Positions 56,913-64,000 of a stretch of DNA of 64,000 nucleotides are shown here, one piece after another (positions within the stretch are counted from its first letter, which is position 1; the number at the start of each line of letters is the position of its first letter). Origin of the DNA: Rapana venosa (taxonomy: Eukaryota; Mollusca; Gastropoda; Neogastropoda; Muricidae). The stretch spans positions 62,419,929 through 62,483,928 of the forward strand of contig CM054135.1 of the NCBI GenBank assembly GCA_028751875.1. The letters are read 5' to 3'. A program made the position numbers and the translations under genes. The notes beneath the pieces are model-generated. The model had not been told where the DNA came from, searched no databases, and was given only the letters and a program-made list of their open reading frames with translations.

Positions 56913-56997
56913 CTTATTGGGTGCTTCCACTTGCTCGTGCCGCATCCTCAGGCATTGAAGTACCTAGGACGGGAACAGCCTCGTGGATGGAATGATT
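56913..56997 (-). pseudogene. Cassette block A6 (85 bp)
   Basis: The acceptor is TTTGTGTAG and the donor CAATAAG/GTACTA. The frame reads NHSIHEAVPVLGTSMPEDAA, then RASGSTQ, with a stop at the donor side. By position it is the beta form, next to SINE2. Confidence 0.55.
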
Positions 56998-57074
56998 CTA
57001 CACAAAAAACAGACATTTCAAAATTAAATGCCTGCACACACACACACACACATAAAGAAAAAACATATAAAAAT

Positions 57075-57155
57075 CACAAAACTGCATACATCAAGGACTG
57101 AATGTAAAAAAAGCACATAGTGTTCATTCCATTATCCTTGAAATAAAAGAATAAA
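57075..57155 (+). repeat. SINE1 3' end
   Basis: ACTGCATACATCAAGGACTG, then TTCATTCCATTATCCTTGAA and ATAAAAGAAT. Confidence 0.8.
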
Positions 57156-57260
57156 ATACTTTTTTTTAATAAAAAAAGAAAGAAAAAAGAGACACAGAGA
57201 CAAGACAGACCACCTGCCAAACAAGCAGTTACACAAATAAATACAGAACCATACTCTACA

Positions 57261-57625
57261 CAGGCGGATTGGTAGTTTGGAGGCAACACACCTGCCTAAA
57301 AAGCAAAAAGTGCATGTTCAAACCCCTTAAGCCCCAATTTTTCCCTTATTTCCTAGGCATCAAGTAATGGTCTGGGTGCTAGTCTTTCACATAAGGTGAT
57401 AAAATCACATCTGCGTGCAAGAACATGAAACTTTTCCCTACCAGAACTTGGTTGTAAATAGTCATATCCATTTGGAAACCAATACACATGCAGAGAGGAA
57501 AAGAAAAAAGGAATAGGTGGTGCTGCTCTTGTGGCAATGCACTCTCCATGGGGAGAGCAGCATGAGTAAAATGGCAATAAATCTGCTCCGACTGAAACTA
57601 ATGAAAAGTATAGAATACAATCCAA
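57261..57625 (+). repeat. SINE2 copy of the cassette
   Basis: Colinear with the copies at 52418 and 54768. The head is GGATTGGTAGTTTGGAGGCA. Confidence 0.85.
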
Positions 57626-57647
57626 AGGTAAGACGCAAAAAGCGTAC

Positions 57648-58398
57648 CTTATGAAATCCTGTAGTTCTTTTCTTGACATGCAAGAATGTAGCAGAATTTC
57701 CACTGTAAGTGAATTGGCAGTGAAGTCTTCCTTGGCAGCAGTGACTTGACGTGTAGTCTATGGTGTAGTTTTCTGTGGTGCAGCAGTCTTGAGTGGTGCA
57801 GCAGTCTTGAATGGTTCAGCAGCAGTCTTGAGTGGTGAAGTTTTCCATGCTGCAGTTTTCCGTGGTGAAGTTGAAGTCTTCCATGGTGAAGTGAAGTCTT
57901 CCATGGTGAAGTCTTCCATGGTGAAGTCTTCCATGGTGAAGTTTTCAGTGGTGACTTCTATAGTGAATGTGAAGTTGTCCATGGTGAAGATGGTGAAGTC
58001 TTCCATGGTGCAGTTTTTTTTTGCGGTGAAGTAGTTTTCTGTGGTAAAGAAGTTTTCTGTGGTAAAGAAGTTTTCTGTGGTGAAGTAAGTTGTCTTTGAT
58101 GAAGTTGAAGTTTTCCGGGGTGAAATTGAAATTTTCTGTGGCGAAGTTGAAGTTTTCTGTGGCAAAGATATCCATGGTGCAGTCTTCTGTGGTGCAGTTT
58201 AGTTTTCTTTAGTGCAGTTTTCCGTGGCGTAGATTTCCATGACGTAGTTTTCCATGGTGCAGTCTTGAGTAGTGCAGTCTTCTGTTGTAAAGTGTTTTGT
58301 TTTTAAGTCTTCTGTGGTGCAGTCTTTGGTGGTGTAGTTTTCCATGGTTGAGTCTTCTGAGTTGTCTATGGTGTAGTCTTCCAGAACATGAGTGTGGC
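57648..58398 (-). pseudogene. Cassette block B4, expanded (751 bp)
   Basis: The acceptor is CTTCTTTTTCAG and the donor TCATAAG/GTACGC. From an A-block phase-1 join it opens as GHTHVLEDYTIDNSEDSTME and continues for about 60 residues of TTEDCT-type repeats before a stop. The conserved end is VTAAKEDFTANSLTVEILL, then SRKELQDFIR. The 751-bp length fits a phase-1 start and phase-2 end. It is the least damaged expanded copy. Confidence 0.55.
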
Positions 58399-58853
58399 CT
58401 GAAAAAGAAGACGTGTTTTAAGGGAAAAACTGATGCTTCATTGCATTGACAAATTTTAGCAGTTTCTGTGTCTCCTTTAATTCACCGCCTACAAACTTCT
58501 GTGATCATAGACATTGGTCATGAAACCGTTCTTGTTAACCTAACAATAACGTAACAATAACATACACGGCCCTGACCAATAATTGAATCATTGATGTAGG
58601 CAAAGCACTAATAAAACTGTTAACTGTTATACGAGAGTCTTGAGATTGTCTTCATCCTCCACATCTTCCCCCGTGGGACTCCCGGGGTATGCTTGCAAAG
58701 CAAGCATCGCAAGAATAGGATCTCTGCCCTCCAACCAGGCATGTCGTAAAAGGCGACTAAGGTGGAACCCTTCCCCCAGGTAGGGGGTTAGACACAGGGC
58801 TAACAACCCTGTTCTGTAAAAAAACAATTGTTACGGAAACAGCAACAAAAGAA

Positions 58854-59880
58854 ATGAACAATACTGGGTGTGACGGGCTTCCAGAGTCATCGGAAGATGC
58901 TCGTATGAATGTCAGTGGTGAAAGCCGAAAGGAAGCCACTGACAGGAAGATGGAAGTCTTAAGCGCCAAAAATAAGACCAAGATAGGATTCTGGAATGTG
59001 AGAACCATGTTCGAAACAGGAAAACTAGCGCAAGTTACAGCAGAGATGAGACGCTACAATTTGCATATTCTCGCAATCAGTGAAAGCCGATGGACAGGAT
59101 CAGGCAAATACAGAGCCAGCACAGGAGAAACAGTGCTGTACAGTGGTAGAGATGACGGCCAACACCGTGAGGAGTAGCAATCATCATGAAGAAAGGAATG
59201 GAGAAGTGCCTGATGGAATGGAAACCTATCAACAGCAGGATGATGAGGATAAGAATGAAAGGTTAAGCATGCTAATACCACAATCATACAGTGCTATGCA
59301 CCAACCAACGACAGTGGAGAAGAAAGCAAAGATACATTTTATGAGCAATTACAGGCTGAAATGGAAACCACACCAAATCATGACATGAGGATAGTGATGG
59401 GTGACCTAAATGCAAAAGTCGGAAAAGACAACACAAATCAAGAAAGAGCCATGGGAAAAGAAGGATTGTGGCAGCATAAATGACAACGGAGAAAGATTGG
59501 TGGAATTCTGCATGACAAACAACCTGGCCATTGAGGGACATTATTTGCACACCCTGAGATCCACAAGCTTACCTGGTGTTCCCCAAGGAAGAGACAAAAA
59601 CCAGATCGACCACCTGATTATCAATGGGACATGGAGGAGATCGCTCCTAGATGTAAAAGTAAGGAGAGGAGCCGATGTTGGCAGTGATCACCACCTTGTT
59701 ACTGCAACCCTAAAAGTGAAGCTGAGGAAAAAATGGATCTGGGAAACCAAGGACAACATTTTGATGTGGAAAAACTGCGCAACACCCAAAGTAAAGAGTG
59801 CTTTCACCCTCCAGCTCCAAAAACAAGTTCCAAGCACTGGTGATACTGAAAACTACACACTCCTGACACGGCTAATATAA
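58854..59880 (+). pseudogene. LINE2 endonuclease, frameshifted
   Basis: The first frame contains IGFWNVRTMFETGKLAQV and LAISESRWTGSG. After frame changes near 59170 and 59410 come DKNQIDHLIINGTW and GADVGSDHHLVTATLKVKL. These are the N- and C-terminal motifs of the exonuclease-endonuclease-phosphatase family, including the catalytic SDH. Confidence 0.85.
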
Positions 59881-60083
59881 AACACCATGTGGAAACAAGT
59901 CAGGACGCCTACACACAAGCCAGCGAAACGTGCTTAGACAGACAGAGGAAGAGAAAAAGTGGATTACAGCAGACACCTGGCAAGCCATTGAGAACAGGAG
60001 AGAACTGAAGAAGAAAATCTTAGAGAAAGTCAGAACGGATAAGAGAGAGGTACAAACAACAGTACAGAGAAGCAAACCAAACT

Positions 60084-61200
60084 GTGAAGAGAATGACAAG
60101 AACAGACAAGCGTACCTACATGGATGATATTGCAAGACAAGCAGAGGAGGCCGCCGCAAAGGGAGAACAAGGACAGGTGTATAAGATCACTAAGACTGTC
60201 AGTGGCAAGTACCGGAGCAACACTGAAACACTAATCCTAGATAAACAAGGCCAAATACTTACCAACAGAAGCAGAACAAAGATGCAAGATGGGCAGAAAC
60301 ATTTCAGCGAAGTTCTCAACAGACCACCACCAACTGAAGAGGCAGACGTACAAGATCTTGATGCTGATCTCAATGTGAACAGCTCACCACCAAAGAAGGA
60401 AGAGATTATAGCAGCAATCAGCTCTCAAGAATGGAAAAGCCCCTGGCCAGGACAACCTCAACGCAGAACTTTTCAAGGCAGATCCAGAATTTGCATCTAA
60501 AGTTCTACAGCCACTCTTTGCAGCTATATGGGAAGAGAAACAGCTACCAGCAGATTGGACAGAAGGAGTCATCGTGAAGATCCCAAAGAAAGGAGCCCTG
60601 AACAATTGTAACAACTGGAGAGGAATCACTCTGCTATCTGTTCCCAGCAAGATTCTGGCAAAGATCATCATCGACGGATCTCAGAGGCAGTGGACAACAA
60701 CTCAGAAAGGAACAGGCAGGTTTTAGACCAGGAAGAAGATGCATAGACCAGATCTTACACCTGCGCAACATCATCGAACAGTGCACGGAATGGCAGAGAC
60801 AGCTGTATATCAACTTCGTAGATTTTGAAAAAGCCTTTGACAGCATTCATTGAGAAAGTGTATGGCGCATACTCCGAGCATATGGAATTCCACAGGAGAT
60901 TATCCAAGTCATTATGAGCTTCTACAACAACTTCACGTGCAGAGTAGGAAACAGCAAAACCAGTTTCAGTGTACAAACCGGCGTCAGACAAGGCTGCCCC
61001 ATGTCAGCACTACTCTTCAACCTGACAATTGATTGGGTGATGAGACGAACAACAGCTGACCAGTCACGGGGCATCAGATGGACCCCCTTCTCAACGCTTG
61101 AAGACCTAGATTTGCCGATGATCTGGCACTGCTCTCACATACCCACCATCACATTCAAGAGAAGACATCCCGTCTCAGCACTTTCGCACAGCAAGTAGGC
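60084..61200 (+). pseudogene. LINE2 reverse transcriptase, frameshifted
   Basis: A linker with GKYRSNTETLILDKQGQIL and HFSEVLNRPPP leads into the RT domain. FVDFEKAFDSIH (about 60815) is followed directly by a stop. The next frame has TGVRQGCPMSALLFNLTID, then FADDLA at 61111-61128 after another shift. Confidence 0.85.
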
Positions 61201-61259
61201 CTGAAAATCAGTCAGAAGAAGACAGAGGTGATGACACTGAACGTCCAGAACCCCTCACC

Positions 61260-61883
61260 GTGAATGGAGAAGTTTTACCAACAACTGAAGAGTTCACGTA
61301 CCTCAGGAGCACTGTTAGGCATGACGGTGGAGCAGGCAGCGACATCAAGAACCGGATTAGCAAAGCAAGAAATGCTTATAGAAATCTGAACAATGTGTGG
61401 AAATCGTCCCAGTACAGCACCAGAACCAAACTAAGACTATACCAGAGCTGTGTACTTTCCACCCTTTTGTACGGCTCGGAGTGCTGGAGGATGACAGAGT
61501 GACCTCGACAAACTATCCACATTCCACACGAAAATCTCAGAAGAATCTTGCGCATCTTCTGGCCTGAGACCATATCCAACCAAGAACTTTTTGCCCGTTG
61601 CAACCAAGAAAGCATGGACAACATCATCATGCATAGGCAATGGGGATGGATAGGGCATATCTGCCGTCGGGAACAGGGAAACATCGCCCGAACAGCCCTC
61701 CACTGGACACCAGAGGGAAAACGCAAACGAGGACGACCCAAGAACACTTGGCGTCAGACTGTTGAAGCAGAGCTGAAGACCTTCCAACATACCTGGGGAA
61801 CCATTCAGAAGCTGGCCCAGGACAGACAGCAGTGGAGAACTTTTGTTGCTGCCCTACGTGCCAATAAGGCACAAAGGCATTGA
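61260..61883 (+). pseudogene. LINE2 C-terminal region, frameshifted
   Basis: NGEVLPTTEEFTYLRSTV, SDIKNRISKARNAY and CVLSTLLYGSECWRMTE are followed by a stop. A new frame gives WPETISNQELFARCNQ, RQWGWIGHICRREQGNIART, GKRKRGRPKNTWRQTVEAEL and QQWRTFVAALRANKAQRH. The fragment at 29096-29515 is a relative. Confidence 0.88.
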
Positions 61884-61994
61884 TGATGTCCACAACATCT
61901 TAGCATGAACTGTAATCTCCATGAAAGGAGAACAAATCTGAAGCCAAAGTGTAGCTGCCTATTCCCAGATCACATTCTTGAAAACTCTAAGTTA

Positions 61995-62205
61995 TGAATG
62001 AGAAAGTAAATGGAGGGTCTGTGTGCGAACGCATGCACAATATCTTGCACAAATGTTAAAACCTGTTTTGCCTTTAAGAAGATTAGGCCACTGTGTGCTA
62101 CTGAGAACAGATAACATTTACGAAAACTGTATGCACACAGGCACTGTATGTAAAAAACAAAAGTACACAGGCTCTGATTCCACTATCCCAGAAATAAAGA
62201 AATAG
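61995..62205 (+). repeat. SINE1 3' two-thirds
   Basis: GTGTGCGAACGCATGCACAA, TTAGGCCACTGTGTGCTACT and CACTATCCCAGAAATAAAGA. It is colinear with 56182-56375, so it was probably duplicated with the cassette. Confidence 0.8.
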
Positions 62206-62254
62206 ATAAGGAATAAATAATCTGCAGAACCAACGAACGACATTTACACAGTAC

Positions 62255-62339
62255 CTTATTTCATGTTTCCATTTTCTCATGCTGCATCCTCAGGCATTGA
62301 AGTACCTAGGACGGGAACAGTCTTGTTGGCAGCACAATT
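62255..62339 (-). pseudogene. Cassette block A7 (85 bp)
   Basis: The acceptor is TTGTTCAG and the donor AATAAG/GTACTG. The frame reads NCAANKTVPVLGTSMPEDAA, then a stop (TGA). It is the alpha form. The MITE at 62356 lies 16 bp from the acceptor. Confidence 0.55.
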
Positions 62340-62355
62340 CTGAACAAAAAGTTAA

Positions 62356-63001
62356 CTCATTGGAGTCACAGTCAAATGGATCCTGCCATTTTGGGGTAAT
62401 GCATGATTTTGGCTATATTTGAAAAATTCAGCAAACTTACCCAACATAATAATGACAGACACATTATACAGCATTGAAAAGTTTATAATGTCATCTTTTG
62501 AGATTGTTTCACAGTTTTTTAATAGATGACTGTATTTATTTTTTACAAATTTCCAAAATATGTCACTGAATGCTGAAAAATAAAAAGTTTTGAAAATTAG
62601 GGTTGGTATCTTAAATGGCTTGAACTATTCATCAACTAGTCCCCTTGAAGCAATGTGATGATTTTTCACCAAAGTAAAAATCCCTGAAGCTGGCTGAATC
62701 CATTTGATGTCAATTTTTGTACAACAGATTATTTTTTTAAAGAATCATAACTCCCAAAGATATCACTTGTTGACATGTCAAACAAAATTGGCCAACAAAT
62801 AAAAACTAGGCAAGCTTATGGTCAAGGAAAGCAACTGCGTTTAGAAAAATGATTGCCCTACAGGCCAGAGTACTTTCCCTTGAGTTAACCATCACTTTGT
62901 GGGGTTTTTTAAATTCGTAAGTCTGCCGATTCTTAAGCTTCGGCACGTCACAGTAAAGGAAAAGAGTGCCGGAGCTTAAGCTTCGGCACAACCTCAATGA
63001 G
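62356..63001. mobile_element. TTAA-flanked MITE, piggyBac-like, 646 bp
   Basis: TTAA at 62352-62355 and at 63002-63005 flank the element. The ends are CTCATTGGAG and, on the other strand, CTCATTGAGG (8 of 10 match). Subterminal inverted blocks TTAAGCTTCGGCAC (62933-62946) and GTGCCGGAGCTTAA (62966-62979) lie near the right end. The interior is AT-rich with no transposase frame. Other A blocks lack this sequence at the same place. TTAA duplication is the hallmark of piggyBac transposition. Confidence 0.75.
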
Positions 63002-63486
63002 TTAAGACATTTCGAAATTAAATGCTTGCAGAGAGACAGACAGACTATCAGACAGACATAGAAAGACACACAGGCAGACAGAGACAAAGATAGAGAGAGA
63101 CAGAGACAGAAAATCATTTAATGTTGTCCAAGTTATGTACAGGCACATATTCAAACCAATGCTGTTTAAACATATTCAAACAAATGCTGTTTAATGATAA
63201 CTATAAGTATAATAATAGAGATAATAATAATGACAAAAATGATAACTTTGTGGGAGTGCATGTTGTGTAGCTTAAGTGGTACTGTCCATAAAAGGAGAAA
63301 AAATCCTTTGATACCAAAGTATAGCTGCCTATATAGCTAGGTACAGAGAAAATACAGTCACATTAGCAAACTTACAGTGCGTGTGCTTACAGTTTCAGTG
63401 ATTCTTTATGATGTGTGAGACAGAGTGCATATTCTTGAGAACTCAATGTTAAACTGTGAAACACCCAGCAACAACAGAGATATTAC

Positions 63487-63571
63487 CTTGTTTTGTGCTT
63501 CCACTTGCTCGTGCCGCATCCTCAGGCATTGAAGTACCTAGGACGGGAACAGTCTCCATGATGGAATGATT
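63487..63571 (-). pseudogene. Cassette block A8 (85 bp)
   Basis: The acceptor is TTTGTGTAG and the donor CAAG/GTAATA. The frame reads NHSIMETVPVLGTSMPEDAA, then RASGSTKQ, open through the donor, giving a phase-1 end. It is the beta form and the cleanest A block. Confidence 0.6.
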
Positions 63572-63773
63572 CTACACAAAAACAGACATTTCAAAATTTA
63601 ATGCCTGTACATACATACACACACACTCTGAAAGAAAGAGAGAGACGGACAGTCAGTGACATACACTAACAGAGACTGTCAGACACACAGAGACTGTCAG
63701 ACAAACCACCTGCCAAACAAGCAGTTATGCAAATAAGTATAGGCACATATTCAAACGCACACACAACACACAT

Positions 63774-64000
63774 GCAGAGGTGGATCAGTGGTTTGGAGGT
63801 AAAACACCTGCTAATAATGTTTAAGCCCCAATTTTTCTCTTATTCACTAGGCATTAAGTGGTGGTCTGGTTGCTAGTCTTTCAGGTTCCATACTCAAATC
63901 ACATTAAGTGCATGAAGAATCCACAAAACAGTAAAGTTTTTCCTAGCAAAACTCTGTTGTACATAGTCATATCCACAAATGCAGAGGAAAAGAAAAGGAA
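63774..64000 (+). repeat. SINE2 copy of the cassette, cut by the window edge
   Basis: The head GGTGGATCAGTGGTTTGGAG and the body are colinear with 52418 onwards. By position, another B block should follow just beyond 64000. Confidence 0.8.

Larger units (their letters stand above)
58647..61904 (+). mobile_element. LINE2: decayed, near full-length non-LTR retrotransposon
   Basis: A 3.26 kb insertion lies between sequence matching 56030-56088 (left) and 56086-56140 (right) of the neighbouring cassette, so the junctions come from an empty paralogous site. It contains a 5' leader, an endonuclease (about 58960-59740), a Lys/Glu-rich linker, a reverse transcriptase (about 60400-61200) and a C-terminal region (about 61260-61883). 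Stops and frameshifts make it inactive. The length and order fit RTE-like elements, but the C-terminal wording differs from LINE1. Confidence 0.88.

Noticed and set aside
52834..58398. CRISPR-like array (regular short repeats)
   Set aside because: The repeats are contiguous 15-bp units without unique spacers, and the genome is eukaryotic.
62806..63117. Minus-strand frame of 103 codons
   Set aside because: It runs across the MITE and an ACAG microsatellite and has no domain.

Overview
The window looks like intergenic and intronic DNA from a large, repeat-rich animal genome. A marine gastropod or other mollusc is my best guess. The grounds are long (CT)n, (CA)n and (ACAG)n microsatellites every few kilobases, several tRNA-derived SINE families, decayed 3.2 kb RTE-like LINEs, canonical GT/AG splice signals in repeated exon-like blocks, and no bacterial gene layout. 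The species assignment is inference. I find no intact, confidently coding gene. Most long open frames here are simple repeats read as low-complexity protein.

Layout. 1-5.5 kb: microsatellites and an RTE-like LINE (1399-4574) inserted into another repeat, with a 7-bp target duplication. 5.5-18 kb: microsatellites (including a roughly 400-bp nearly pure C tract), dispersed SSR-flanked repeats and SINE fragments, plus unrecognised single-copy-looking DNA at 10.4-11.5 and 15.1-17.0 kb. 18-22 kb: two near-complete copies of a tRNA-headed SINE (called SINE1 here), a LINE fragment and a 730-bp CTA/CTG triplet array. 22-25 kb: mostly unrecognised. 25.6-28.8 kb: a roughly 32-bp minisatellite present in opposite orientations on either side of 2.3 kb. 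29-37 kb: LINE fragments, SINE copies, a Z-DNA-prone GT/GC tract and plain AT-rich sequence. 38-40.3 kb: a tandem array of roughly 0.4-0.6 kb units. 40.5-48.5 kb: SINE3, four LINE 3' fragments and a long decayed satellite with a unit of about 40 bp.

49.2-63.6 kb holds the most interesting structure. It is a tandem array of cassettes readable on the minus strand. Eight short blocks (A; six have splice-like edges exactly 85 bp apart, and one has a 7-bp internal duplication) alternate with four longer blocks (B, 243-848 bp), and nearly all are bounded by consensus splice signals. Three of the B blocks have expanded by a 15-bp minisatellite that encodes an acidic pentapeptide of the type [MT]-E-[ND]-[FYC]-T, rich in N-glycosylation sequons. 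The same SINE2 sits just downstream of the splice donor of every B block, so it was already there when the unit multiplied. Later insertions, a 3.26 kb LINE and a 646-bp TTAA-flanked MITE, can be mapped because paralogous empty copies survive. In-frame stops, frameshifts and non-matching exon phases mean this is either a decaying gene or a repeat made from one. I cannot show that it is expressed.
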